DNA of 64,000 nt from Gordius sp. MW1 (lineage: Eukaryota > Nematomorpha > Gordioida > Gordea > Gordiidae), in assembly GCA_964036665.1 (NCBI GenBank), contig OZ038528.1, positions 9,182,501 to 9,246,500 of the forward strand, read 5' to 3'. The notes under the pieces were generated by a model, which was not told the DNA's origin, did not search any database, and saw only the letters and a program-made list of their open reading frames with translations. The number at the start of each line of letters is the position of its first letter. Position 1 is the stretch's first letter. This document shows positions 40,101 through 50,605 of the stretch, in pieces. A program made the position numbers and the translations under genes.

Positions 40101-42034
40101 TTAGATTCTGATAAATTTTTACTTGGGATCATAGAAACCACGTCTGAAAACGACAACTTTCATCGGATGAATACGGTTCAAATAAAAATATGTGAAAAAT
40201 TTTGAGGTAAAAATATTTATTTTTTTCGATTCTATGTGAAAGAGCATGAAAAAATATATAAAAGTAAGCCAATTTGAGAATCCGATTATCCTCGATTTAC
40301 TTCCGAAAAGAGGTTTTAAGCTGCCAGAACTATCATTTTGACAAAAGACAACGTTTTATTGTTGCGATTAGTTTGTTGTATCGCAACGTGAGTGCTTAAT
40401 TTTTCAAAAATGCTCTATGCGATTATGATTTCAAAGTAATAGTTTTTAGATTCTGATAAATTTTTACTTGGGATCATAGAAACCACGTCTGAAAACGACA
40501 ACTTTCATCGGATGAATACGGCTCAAAGAAAAATATGTGAAAAATTTTGAGGTAAAAATATTTATTTTTTTCGATTCTATGTGAAAGAGCATGAAAAAAT
40601 ATATAAAAGTAAGCCAATTTGAGAATCCGATTATCCTCGATTTACTTCCGAAAAGAGGTTTTAAGCTGCCTTAACTATCATTTTGACAAAATACAACGTT
40701 TTATTGTTGCGATTAGTTTGTTGTATCGCAACGTGAGTGCTTAATTTTTGAAAACTGCTCTATGCGATTATGATTTCAAAGTAATAGTTTTTAGATTCTG
40801 ATAAATTTTTACTTGGGATCATAGAAACCACGTCTGAAAACGACAACTTTCATCGGATGAATACGGTTCAAAGAAAAATATGTGATAAATTTTGAGGTAA
40901 AAATATTTTTTTTTTTTGATTCTATGTGAAAGAGCATGAAAAAATATATAAAAGTAAGCAGATTTTAGAATCCTATTATCCTCGATTGACTTCCGAAAAG
41001 AGGTTTTAAGCTGCGAGAACTATCATTTTGACAAAAGACAACGTTTTATTGTTGCGATTAGTTTGTTGTATCGCAACGTGAGTGCTTAATTTTTGAAAAC
41101 TGCTCTATGCGATTATGATTTCAAAGTAATAGTTTTTAGATTCTGATAAATTTTTACTTGGGATCATAGAAACCACGTCTGAAAACGACAACTTTCATCG
41201 GATGAATAAAATAAAAATATGTGAAACATTTTGAGGTAAAAATATTTATTTTTTTCGATTCTATGTGAAAGAGCATGAAAAAATATATAAAAGTAAGCCA
41301 ATTTGAGAATCCTATTACCCTCGATTTACTTCCGAAAAGAGGTTTTAAGCTGCCAGAACTATTCATTTTGACAAAAGACAACGTTTTATTGTTGCGATTA
41401 GTTTGTTGTATCGCAACGTGAGTGCTTAATTTTTGAAAACTGCTCTATGCGATTATGATTTCAAAGTAATAGTTTTTAGATTCTGATAAATTTTTACTTG
41501 GGATCATAGAAACCACGGCTGAAAACGACAACTTTCATCGGATGAATACGGTTCAAAGAAAGATATGTGAAAAATTTTGAGGTAAAAATATTTATTTTTT
41601 TCGATTCTATGTGAAAGAGCATGAAAAAATATATAAAAGTAAGCCAATTTGAGAATCCGATTATCCTCGATTTACTTCCGAAAAGAGGTTTTAAGCTGCC
41701 TTAACTATCATTTTGACAAAATACAACGTTTTATTGTTGCGATTAGTTTGTTGTATCGCAACGTGAGTGCTTAATTTTTCAAAAATGCTCTATGCGATTA
41801 TGATTTCAAATTAATAGTTTTTAGATTCTGATAAATTTTTACTTGGGATCATAGAAACCACGTCTGAAAACGACAACTTTCATCGGATGAATACGGCTCA
41901 AAGAAAAATATGTGAAAAATTTTGAGGTAAAAATATTTATTTTTTCGATTCTATGTGAAAGAGAATGAAAAAATATATATAAGTAAGCCAATTTGAGAAT
42001 CCTATTATCCTCGATTTACTTCCGAAAAGAGGTT
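37176..42034. repeat. 14-monomer tandem duplication, second copy
   Basis: Second member of the 4,816-bp tandem pair, with the same monomer order. The offset shrinks to 4,815 bp after about 41,705, because this copy reads GCCTTAACTATCATT where the first reads GCCAGAACTATTCATT. A further private change is CAAATTAATAG near 41,808. The end abuts ordinary GAGGTTTTTAGC monomers at about 42,030. Confidence 0.76.
39220..40590. repeat. Four-monomer block repeated at about 43,690-45,060 (offset 4,471 bp)
   Basis: The AACTTGGATG, GCGTGAACT, AAAGAGCGTG and GAATACGGCTC monomers recur in the same order at an offset of thirteen monomers. The right copy differs by GATTTACATCC near 43,738 and ends where it reads GAGCATAAAAAAAT instead of GAGCATGAAAAAAT. 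Confidence 0.6.
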
Positions 42035-44229
42035 TTTAGCTGCGAGAACTATCATTTTGACAAAAGACAACGTTTTATTGTTGCGATTAGTTTGTTGTAT
42101 CGCAACGTGAGTGCTTAATTTTTGAAAATGGCTCTATGCGATCATGATTTCAAAGTAATAGTTTTTAGATTCTGATAAATTTTTACTTGGGATCATAGAA
42201 ACCACGTCTGAAAACGACAACTTTCATCGGATGAATACGGTTCAAATAAAAATATGTGAAACATTTTGAGGTAAAAATATTTATTTTTTTTGATTCTATG
42301 TGAAAGAGCATGAAAAAATATATATAAGTAAGCCAATTTGAGAATCCTATTATCCTCGATTTACTTCCGAAAAGAGGTTTTTAGCGGCGAGAACTATCAT
42401 TTTGACAAAAGACAACGTTTTATTGTTGCGATTAGTTTGTTGTATCGCAACGTGAGTGCTTAATTTTTGAAAATGCCTCTATGCGATCATGATTTCAAAG
42501 TAATAGTTTTTAGATTCTGATAAATTTTTACTTTTTATCATCAAAACCACGTCTGAAAACGACAACTTTCATCGGATGCATACGGTTGAAAGAAAAATAT
42601 GTGAAAAATTTTGAGGTAAAAATATTTATTTTTTTTTGATTCTATGTGAAAGAGCATGAAAAAATATATAAAAGTAAGCACATTTGAGAATCCTATTATC
42701 CTCGATTGACTTCCGAAAAGAGGTTTTAAGCTGCGAGAACTATCATTTTGACAAAAGACAACGTTTTATTGTTGGATTAGTTTGTTGTATCGCAACGTGA
42801 GTGCTTAATTTTTGAAAATGGCTCTATGCGATCATGATTTCAAAGTAATAGTTTTCAGATTCTGATAAATTTTTACTTGGGATCATAGAAACCACGTCTA
42901 AAAACGACAACTTTCATCGGATGCATACGGTTGAAAGAAAAATATGTGAAAAATTTTGAGGTAAAAATATTTATTTTTTTCGATTCTATGTGAAAGAGCA
43001 TGAAAAAATTTATAAAAGTAAGCACATTTGAGAATCCTATTATCCTCGATTGACTTCCGAAAAGAGGTTTTAAGCTGCGAGAACTATCATTTTGACAAAA
43101 GACAACGTTTTATTGTTGGATTAGTTTGTTGTATCGCAACGTGAGTGCTTAATTTTTGGAAATGGCTCTATGCGATCATGATTTCAAAGTAATAGTTTTT
43201 AGATTCTGATAAATTTTTACTTTTTATCATCGAAACCACGTCTGAAAACGACAAATCGGATGCATACGGTTGAAAGAAAAATATGTGAAAAATTTTGAGG
43301 TAAAAATATTTATTTTTTTTTGATTCTATGTAAAAGAGCATGAAAAAATATATAAAAGTAAGCACATTTGAGAATCCTATTATCCTCGATTGACTTCCGA
43401 AAAGAGGTTTTAAGCTGCGAGAACTATCATTTTGACAAAAGACAACGTTTTATTATTGCGATTAGTTTGTTGTATCGCAACGTGAGTGCTTAATTTTTGA
43501 AAATGGCTCTATGCGATCATGATTTCAAAGTAATAGTTTTCAGATTCTGATAAATTTTTACTTGGGATCATAGAAACCACGTCTGAAAACGACAACTTTC
43601 AACGGATGCATACGGTTGAAAGAAAAATATGTGAAAAATTTTGAGGTAAAAATATTTTTTTTTTTTTGATTCTATGTGAAATAGCATGAAAAAATATATA
43701 AAAGTAAGCCAATTTGAGAATCCTATTATCCTCGATTTACATCCGAAAAGAGGTTTTAAGCTGCGAGAACTATCATTTTGACAAAAGACAAGGTTTTATT
43801 GTTGCGATTAGTTTGTTGTATCGCAACGTGAGTGCTTAATTTTTGAAAACTGCTCTATGCGATTATGATTTCAACGTAATAGTTTTTAGATTCTGATAAA
43901 TTTTTACTTTTTATCATGGATACTACGTTTGAAAACGACAACTTGGATGAATACGGTTGAAAGAAAAATATGTGAAAAATTTTGAGGTAAAAATATTTAT
44001 TTTTTTCGATTCTATGTGAAAGAGCATAAAAAAATATATAAAAGTAAGCCAATTTGAGAATCCTATTATCCTCGATTGACTTCCGAAAAGAGGTTTTAAG
44101 CTGCGTGAACTATCATTTTGACAAAAGACAACGTTTTATTGTTGCGATTAGTTTGTTGTATCGCAACGTGAATGCTTAATTTTTGAAAACTGCTCTATGC
44201 GATTATGATTTCAACGTAATAGTTTTCTG

Positions 44230-47050
44230 ATTCTGATAAATTTTTACTTTTTATCATCGAAACCACGTCTGAAAACGACAACTTTCATCGGATGCATACG
44301 GTTGAAAGAAAAATATGTGAAAAATTTTGAGGTAAAAATATTTATTTTTTTCGATTTTATGTGAAAGAGCGTGAAAAAATATATAAAAGTAAGCCAATTT
44401 GAGAATCCTTTTATCCTCGATTTACTTCCGAAAAGAGGTTTTAAGCTGCCAGAACTATTCATTTTGACAAAAGACAACGATTTATTGTTGCGATTAGTTT
44501 GTTGTATCGCAACGTGAGTGCTTAATTTTTGAAAACTGCTCTATGCGATTATGATTTCAAAGTAATAGTTTTTAGATTCTGATAAATTTTTACTTGGGAT
44601 CATAGAAACCACGTCTGAAAACGACAACTTTCATCGGATGAATACGGTTCAAATAAAAATATGTGAAAAATTTTGAGGTAAAAATATTTATTTTTTTCGA
44701 TTCTATGTGAAAGAGCATGAAAAAATATATAAAAGTAAGCCAATTTGAGAATCCGATTATCCTCGATTTACTTCCGAAAAGAGGTTTTAAGCTGCCAGAA
44801 CTATCATTTTGACAAAAGACAACGTTTTATTGTTGCGATTAGTTTGTTGTATCGCAACGTGAGTGCTTAATTTTTCAAAAATGCTCTATGCGATTATGAT
44901 TTCAAAGTAATAGTTTTTAGATTCTGATAAATTTTTACTTGGGATCATAGAAACCACGTCTGAAAACGACAACTTTCATCGGATGAATACGGCTCAAAGA
45001 AAAATATGTGAAAAATTTTGAGGTAAAAATATTTATTTTTTTCGATTCTATGTGAAAGAGCATAAAAAAATATATAAAAGTAAGCCAATTTGAGAATCCT
45101 ATTATCCTCGATTGACTTCCGAAAAGAGGTTTTAAGCTGCGTGAACTATCATTTTGACAAAAGACAACGTTTTATTGTTGCGATTAGTTTGTTGTATCGC
45201 AACGTGAATGCTTAATTTTTGAAAATGGCTCTATGCAATCATGATTTCAAAGTAATAGTTTTTAGATTCTGATAAATTTTTACTTGGGATCATAGAAACC
45301 ACGTCTGAAAACGACAACTTTCATCGGATGCATACGGTTGAAAGAAAAATATGTGAAAAATTTTGAGGTAAAAATATTTATTTTTTTCGATTTTATGTGA
45401 AAGAGCATAAAAAAATATATAAAAGTAAGCCAATTTGAGAATCCTTTTATCCTCGATTTACTTCCGAAAAGAGGTTTTAAGCTGCCAGAACTATCATTTT
45501 GACAAAAGACAACGTTTTATTGTTGCGATTAGTTTGTTGTATCGCAACGTGAGTGCTTAATTTTTTAAAAATGCACTATGCGATCATGATTTTAAAGTAA
45601 TAGTTTTCTGATTCTGATAAATTTTTACTTTTTATCATCGAAACCACGTCTGAAAACGACAACTTTCATCGGATGCATACGGTTGAAAGAAAAATATGTG
45701 AAAAATTTTGAGGTAAAAATATTTATTTTTTTCGATTTTATGTGAAAGAGCATGAAAAAATATATAAAAGTAAGCCAATTTGAGAATCCTTTTATCCTCG
45801 ATTTACTTCCGAAAAGAGGTTTTAAGCTGCCAGAACTATTCATTTTGACAAAAGACAACGATTTATTGTTGCGATTAGTTTGTTGTATCGCAACGTGAGT
45901 GCTTAATTTTTGAAAACTGCTCTATGCGATTATGATTTCAAAGTAATAGTTTTTAGATTCTGATAAATTTTTACTTGGGATCATAGAAACCACGTCTGAA
46001 AACGACAACTTTCATCGGATGAATACGGTTCAAATAAAAATATGTGAAAAATTTTGAGGTAAAAATATTTATTTTTTTCGATTCTATGTGAAAGAGCATG
46101 AAAAAATATATAAAAGTAAGCCAATTTGAGAATCCGATTATCCTCGATTTACTTCCGAAAAGAGGTTTTAAGCTGCCAGAACTATCATTTTGACAAAAGA
46201 CAACGTTTTATTGTTGCGATTAGTTTGTTGTATCGCAACGTGAGTGCTTAATTTTTCAAAAATGCTCTATGCGATTATGATTTCAAAGTAATAGTTTTTA
46301 GATTCTGATAAATTTTAACTTGGGATCATAGAAACCACGTCTGAAAACGACAACTTTCATCGGATGAATACGGCTCAAAGAAAAATATGTGAAAAATTTT
46401 GAGGTAAAAATATTTATTTTTTTCAATTCTATGTGAAAGAGCATAAAAAAATATATAAAAGTAAGCCAATTTGAGAATCCTATTATCCTCGATTGACTTC
46501 CGAAAAGAGGTTTTAAGCTGCGTGAACTATCATTTTGACAAAAGACAACGTTTTATTGTTGCGATTAGTTTGTTGTATCGCAACGTGAATGCTTAATTTT
46601 TGAAAATGGCTCTATGCAATCATGATTTCAAAGTAATAGTTTTTAGATTCTGATAAATTTTTACTTGGGATCATAGAAACCACGTCTGAAAACGACAACT
46701 TTCATCGGATGCATACTGTTGAAAGAAAAATATGTGAAAAATTTTGAGGTAAAAATATTTATTTTTTTCGATTTTATGTGAAAGAGCATGAAAAAATATA
46801 TAAAAGTAAGCCAATTTGAGAATCCTTTTATCCTCGATTTACTTCCGAAAAGAGGTTTTAAGCTGCCAGAACTATCATTTTGACAAAAGACAACGTTTTA
46901 TTGTTGCGATTAGTTTGTTGTATCGCAACGTGAGTGCTTAATTTTTTAAAAATGCACTATGCGATCATGATTTTAAAGTAATAGTTTTCTGATTCTGATA
47001 AATTTTTACTTTTTATCATCGAAACCACGTCTGAAAACGACAACTTTCAT
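44230..47050. repeat. Two tandem copies of a four-monomer unit (period about 1,381 bp)
   Basis: The block from about 44,230 recurs from about 45,611, and a third begins near 46,992 before diverging. Each unit includes an AATCCTTTTATCC monomer, a GATGAATACGGTTCAAAT monomer and a GAATACGGCTC monomer. A GCGTGAACT monomer with CGTGAATGC and GCAATCATG follows. Private changes include CAATTCTATG (46,424) and GCATACTGTTG (46,713) in the second copy. Confidence 0.65.
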
Positions 47051-48325
47051 CGGATGCATATGGTTGAAAGAAAAATATGTGAAAAATTTTGAGGCAAAAA
47101 TATTTATTTATTTCGATTCTATGTGAAAGAGCATGAAAAAATATATAAAAGTAGGCCAATTTGAGAATCCAATTATCCTCGATTAACTTCCGATAAGAGG
47201 TTTTAAGCTGCCAGAAGTATCATTTTGACAAAAGACAACGTTTTATTGTTGCGATTAGTTTGTTGTATCGCAACGTGAGTGCTTAATTTTTCAAAAATGC
47301 TCTATGCGATTATGATTTCAAAGTAATAGTTTTTAGATTCTGATAAATTTTTACTTGCGATCATAGAAACCACGTCTGAAAACGACAACTTTCATCGGAT
47401 GAATCCGGTTCAAAGAAAAATATGTGAAAAATTTTGAGGTAAAAATATTTTTTTTTTGATTCTATGTGAAAGAGCATGAAAAAATATATAAAAGTAAGCA
47501 GATTTTAGAATCCTATTATCCTCGATTGACTTCCGAAAAGAGGTTTTAAGCTGCGAGAACTATCATTTTGACAAAAGACAACGTTTTATTGTTGCGATTA
47601 GTTTGTTGTATCGCAACGTGAGTGCTTAATTTTTGAAAACTGCTCTATGCGATTATGATTTCAAAGTAATAGTTTTTAGATTCTGATAAATTTTTACTTG
47701 GGATCATAAAAACCACGTCTGAAAACGACAACTTTCATCGGATGAATACGGTTCAAAGAAAAATATGTGAAAAATTTTGAGGTAAAAATATTTTTTTTTT
47801 TTTGATTCTATGTGAAAGAGCATGAAAAAATATATAAAAGTAAGCCAATTTGAGAATCCTATTACCCTCGATTTACTTCCGAAAAGAGGTTTTAAGCTGC
47901 CAGAACTATTCATTTTGACAAAAGACAACGTTTTATTGTTGCGATTAGTTTGTTGTATCGCAACGTGAGTGCTTAATTTTTGAAAACTGCTCTATGCGAT
48001 TATGATTTCAAAGTAATAGTTTTTAGATTCTGATAAATTTTTAATTGGGATCATAGAAACCACGTCTGAAAACGACAACTTTCATCGGATGAATACGGTT
48101 CAAATAAAAATATGTGAAAAATTTTGAGGTAAAAATATTTATTTTTTTCGATTCTATGTCAAAGAACATGAAAAAATATATAAAAGTAAGCCAATTTGAG
48201 AATCCGATTATCCTCGATTTACTTCCGAAAAGAGGTTTTAAGCTGCCTGAACTATCATTTTGACAAAATACAACGTTTTATTGTTGCGATTAGTTTGTTG
48301 TATCGCAACGTGAGTGCTTAATTTT
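45170..48325. repeat. Nine-monomer block repeated at about 52,740-55,890 (offset 7,566 bp)
   Basis: Shared rare features include GCATACTGTTG, GCATATGGTTG, GGCAAAAATATTTATTTATTTCG (47,092 and 54,659), AGTAGGCCAATTTG with AATCCAATTATCC and TTAACTTCCGATAAGAGG, GAATCCGGTTC, GCAGATTTTAGAATCC and TATGTCAAAGAACATG. Removing the inserted element and its duplicated 5 bp, the offset is 5,514 bp, sixteen monomers. A subset (about 47,220-48,290) occurs a third time at 51,670-52,740 (offset 4,451 bp). Confidence 0.7.
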
Positions 48326-48875
48326 TGAAAATGGCTCTATGCGATCATGATTTCAAAGTAATAGTTTTCAGATTCTGATAAATTTTTACTTGGGATCATA
48401 GAAACCACGTCTGAAAACGACAACTTTCATCGGATGAATACGGTTCAAATAAAAATATGTGAAAAATTTTGAGGTAAAAATATTTATTTTTTTCGATTCT
48501 ATGTGAAAGAGCATGAAATAATATATAAAAGTAAGCCAATTTGAGAATCCTATTATCCTCGATTTACTTCCGAAAAGAGGTTTTAAGCTGCCAGAACTAT
48601 CATTTTGACAAAAGACAACGTTTTATTGTTGCGATTAGTTTGTTGTATCGCAACGTGAGTGCTTAATTTTTCAAAAATGCACTATGCGATCATGATTTTA
48701 AAGTAATAGTTTTCTGATTCTGATAAATTTTTACTTTTTATCATCGAAACCACGTCTGAAAACGACAACTTTCATCGGATGCATACGGTTGAAAGAAAAA
48801 TATGTGAAAAATTTTGAGGTAAAAAAATTTATTTTTTTCGATTCTATGTGAAAGAGCATGAAAAAATATATAAAA

Positions 48876-48880
48876 GTAAG
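48876..48880. repeat. Target-site duplication, left copy (GTAAG)
   Basis: Five bases adjoining the outer end of the 3' LTR, identical to 50,928-50,932. The empty site at 59,201-59,205 has only one copy. Confidence 0.87.
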
Positions 48881-49200
48881 TATCGAATTCCTGAGAAAAG
48901 GAATACGATTTAAATAAGAAGGTCCAGAAGGGAAGAGTTATTAGGAATTAATTGGGGGAACTTAAAGGAAAATTGGGCCGTAAAACGATAAATTATTGGG
49001 GGATGGCCGGGCCGCGAACAGGCTCACGCGCGTACGCAGAAATATTTCTCAACTGTCTTTATTACATGGCATTAATATAATCACAACCAAGAAAATATAT
49101 AATAATTAAAAGATCGCAATGTCAAAATCGCATACGATAAGATGCGTATATCGAAAATCACTCACGCGTAAGAAAAATAACAAATACGTATCAGCGCGTC

Positions 49201-49211
49201 GGGGGGGGGGG
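49201..49211 (+). repeat. G homopolymer (11 G) in the 3' LTR
   Basis: Pure G run flanked by GCGTC and TATACGCG. The matching run in the other LTR (50,705-50,714) has 10 G, the only indel between the LTRs. Homopolymer slippage or a base-calling error explains it. Confidence 0.85.
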
Positions 49212-49337
49212 TATACGCGTACTAGAAATTAAATGTAAAAGAATAATGGTCTACGCTATGAGTGTACAACGTGTAAGATCAAAAGATTGTACCGCGTGTT
49301 GAACTCTTAACTTTAATTTTTGAATAAGATGAGATGA

Positions 49338-49351
49338 GGGGGGGGGGGGGG
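49338..49351 (+). repeat. G homopolymer (14 G) in the 3' LTR
   Basis: Pure G run between GATGA and TGTGTGGG. The counterpart at 50,841-50,854 has the same length. A third unrelated G11 run lies in the interior at 49,756-49,766. All are G on the plus strand and therefore C on the element's sense strand. Confidence 0.85.
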
Positions 49352-49424
49352 TGTGTGGGAAGACATCTTCATCATCGTATCTCTGGATACGCTAATTTCA
49401 TTCTTCGTGTATGGGTACACGACA

Positions 49425-49436
49425 TCTTTTCCTTTT
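49425..49436 (-). other. Polypurine tract
   Basis: Minus-strand AAAAGGAAAAGA directly abuts the TGTCG start of the 3' LTR. This is the expected place and composition for the plus-strand primer of an LTR retrotransposon, and it fixes the element's orientation. Confidence 0.78.
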
Positions 49437-49861
49437 AAAAGTCGAAGACTTAATGTATTTTCGATAGAGTTCTAAGAGCTCAGTGCAACTATCAAGGCGG
49501 CGTTATTAACATTATAAATTTCAAACATCTGGCATCGAATACCAACTCTGGCCTTTGCTCACACGACGACTGATATATGTAAAAATCAGAGATAAAAAGG
49601 CAACGTCATGACTAACGGATTTTTCTTCCAGCTCTGTGACTCACCTAGCAACAGCCTTGACAAAACTTATAATTAATATAGAGTGTAAACTGCCATCTTG
49701 AAAATTATCCTTTCTTGCGCCGCGCAGACTCTCAAATACTAGTCAAAGAAACTGCGGGGGGGGGGGAATTTTAATATTGGTTAACAATATAATTTTCATA
49801 TAATAAATATATGTAAATAAATCAAGTGTATAATTCTGTCTTACAATAATATTTTAGCGGA

Positions 49862-50074
49862 TTAAGAATTTAGGCCTTGAGAATTAGTTAGGGATGATTC
49901 TGCATAATTGATATTTTGAATAAAATCAGTTTCGGGATCTTCATTCGTTCGAAGAATTCCGCCATATGTTCTCAGACATATTGGAATTTCCACTGAATTA
50001 TGTTTGCGGTTTAAATTTGGTAGCCAATTGTTCGAAGGAATTGTTTTCTTCCTCCGTCTCCCAATATTTCCGAA
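49862..50074 (-). pseudogene. 70-codon open frame without ATG, overlapping the previous one
   Basis: In another minus-strand frame, codons stay open from after a TGA (50,075-50,077) to a TAA at 49,862-49,864. No methionine occurs in it. It contains CLRTYGGILRTNEDPETDF and a polar end rich in Asn and Ser, a composition less biased than expected for A+T-rich non-coding DNA. Overlapping frames that each end or begin abruptly would fit the frameshifted tail of a former coding region. No family is recognised. Confidence 0.22.
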
Positions 50075-50201
50075 TCATGGATTGGTTCGATTGTTTTAGT
50101 AGAATAATCTTATCCGATATCCCTGCGCTGTGACGGTTGTTCATGGCAAACGGGATTGGAATAATTTTATTCAATATCCCTGCACTGTGACGATTTTTCA
50201 T
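49998..50201 (-). pseudogene. 67-codon frame in the element, possible coding relic
   Basis: An ATG-started frame on the same strand as the primer-binding site and polypurine tract. The first half contains two similar peptides, KNRHSAGI and NNRHSAGI, because the underlying DNA is a direct duplication. The second half is acidic and includes IRKYWETEEENNSFEQLATK. The YWETEE stretch resembles, from memory, the FWE-x-EE segment of BEL/Pao polyproteins. The likeness is short and could be chance. Far smaller than any complete gag. I do not recognise a function. Confidence 0.3.
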
Positions 50202-50248
50202 GGCAAACGGGATGTTCCTGGAATAATTTTATCCGAATAATTTTATCC
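50102..50248. repeat. Short tandem duplication inside the element
   Basis: GAATAATCTTATCC...CATGGCAAACGGGATTG (50,102-50,158, 57 bp) is followed by a similar 62-bp copy (50,159-50,220). Two 14-bp partial units GAATAATTTTATCC (50,221-50,234 and 50,235-50,248) come next. The two long copies share CAAACGGGAT and CTGTGACG with several substitutions, so this duplication is older than the insertion. Confidence 0.75.
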
Positions 50249-50372
50249 ATTCCATTCAGAAGAAGGGGCGGGGCGGCAATTTGAATTCCAAATTAATTTT
50301 TCTGTATAAATTATTTCCTTTTTCGTTTTGTAGAATAATTCCTGGTTTCCTCCATCGGGCGTGAGTAGAATA

Positions 50373-50382
50373 TCTGACACCA
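50373..50382 (-). other. Primer-binding site, tRNA-Leu type
   Basis: Minus-strand TGGTGTCAGA lies two bases inside the 5' LTR. It is complementary to a tRNA 3' end reading TCTGACACCA. Animal leucine tRNAs commonly end CTTCTGACA before the added CCA (from memory), so ten bases match and the match then breaks at TATTC. Position, TGG start and orientation agree with the polypurine tract. Confidence 0.72.
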
Positions 50383-50385
50383 AAT

Positions 50386-50413
50386 ATCGTATTCGTGCGA
50401 AAAGGAATACGAT
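50386..50413. repeat. 9-bp inverted repeat at the U5 end of the LTR
   Basis: ATCGTATTC (50,386-50,394) and GAATACGAT (50,405-50,413) are perfect reverse complements around a 10-nt loop. In the other LTR the outer arm reads ATCGAATTC, so one pair is lost. It could be a U5 RNA hairpin near the primer-binding site. Confidence 0.65.
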
Positions 50414-50561
50414 TTAAATAAGAAGGTCCAGAAGGGAAGAGTTATTAGGAATTAATTGGGGGAACTTAAAGGAAAATTGGGCCGTAAAACGATAAATTAT
50501 TGGGGGATGGCCGGGCCGCGAACAGGCTCACGCGCGTACGCAGAAATATTTCTCAACTGTC

Positions 50562-50605
50562 TTTATTACATGGCATTAATATAATCACAACCAAGAAAAT
50601 ATATA
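50562..50605 (-). promoter_or_regulatory. Candidate TATA box and polyadenylation signal in the 5' LTR
   Basis: Reading the minus strand, TATATA at 50,600-50,605 lies in ATTATTATATATTTTC and is followed 33 bases later by AATAAA (50,562-50,567) in ATGTAATAAAGACAG. The same pair occurs at 49,096-49,101 and 49,058-49,063 in the other LTR. This spacing would suit a compact U3-R boundary with transcription starting just before the poly(A) signal. Such short A+T motifs occur by chance, so the assignment is tentative. Confidence 0.4.

Larger units (their letters stand above)
1..48880. repeat. Satellite DNA array, left part, about 345-bp monomers
   Basis: Head-to-tail copies of one A+T-rich monomer fill this stretch without a break, about 142 copies. 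The start motif CTATTATCCTCGATT recurs at 1, 346, 691, 1036, 1381 and so on, giving a 345-bp period. Longer offsets divide to 344-345 bp per monomer. All copies share one orientation. Monomers differ by scattered substitutions and short indels: a 4-bp loss in GAGGTTAGCTG types, a 5-bp loss in AACTTGGATG types, and variable T runs. These define subfamilies that recur in blocks. No gene, splice signal context or RNA gene is visible. A pericentromeric or heterochromatic location is inferred from homogeneity and length. The satellite family is not one I recognise. Confidence 0.97.
48881..49424 (-). repeat. 3' LTR of the retrotransposon (544 bp)
   Basis: Downstream LTR on the minus strand, immediately preceded by the polypurine tract and ending at the GTAAG duplication. 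It is identical to the 5' LTR except for one extra G in the first G run (11 versus 10) and three substitutions (48,886, 48,891, 48,894). All three substitutions lie within 14 bases of the outer end. Confidence 0.88.
49425..50384 (-). other. Internal region of the retrotransposon (960 bp)
   Basis: Holds the polypurine tract at the left end, a G11 run (49,756-49,766), two overlapping short minus-strand frames (49,862-50,201), a duplicated segment (50,102-50,248), a G+C-rich patch GGGGCGGGGCGG (50,265-50,276) and the primer-binding site. I see no domain that would identify an enzyme. The stretch 49,437-49,860 carries no frame of note. It reads as non-coding or decayed sequence. Confidence 0.7.

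Noticed and set aside
1..48880. CRISPR-like array because of regularly spaced repeats.
   Set aside because: Whole 345-bp units are similar from end to end, with no unique spacers between short repeats. This is a tandem satellite.
48881..48893. TATCGAATTCCTG at the left junction resembles a common cloning-vector polylinker containing an EcoRI site.
   Set aside because: The match is only about 13 bases. The sequence aligns with the other LTR with three substitutions, and the adjoining GTAAG duplication is exact, so a natural LTR end explains it better. Read support at the junction would settle it.
50375..50384. TGACACCAAA as the true start of a plus-strand LTR with canonical TG...CA ends.
   Set aside because: The left copy lacks these ten bases although the target duplication abuts it directly. 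On the minus strand the same bases are the primer-binding site, and a polypurine tract lies at the opposite end. The minus-strand reading explains everything.
49425..50384. Reverse transcriptase, integrase or other enzyme domains in the interior of the element.
   Set aside because: The interior is only 960 bp and the longest frames are about 70 codons, with no catalytic motifs visible in any frame I read.
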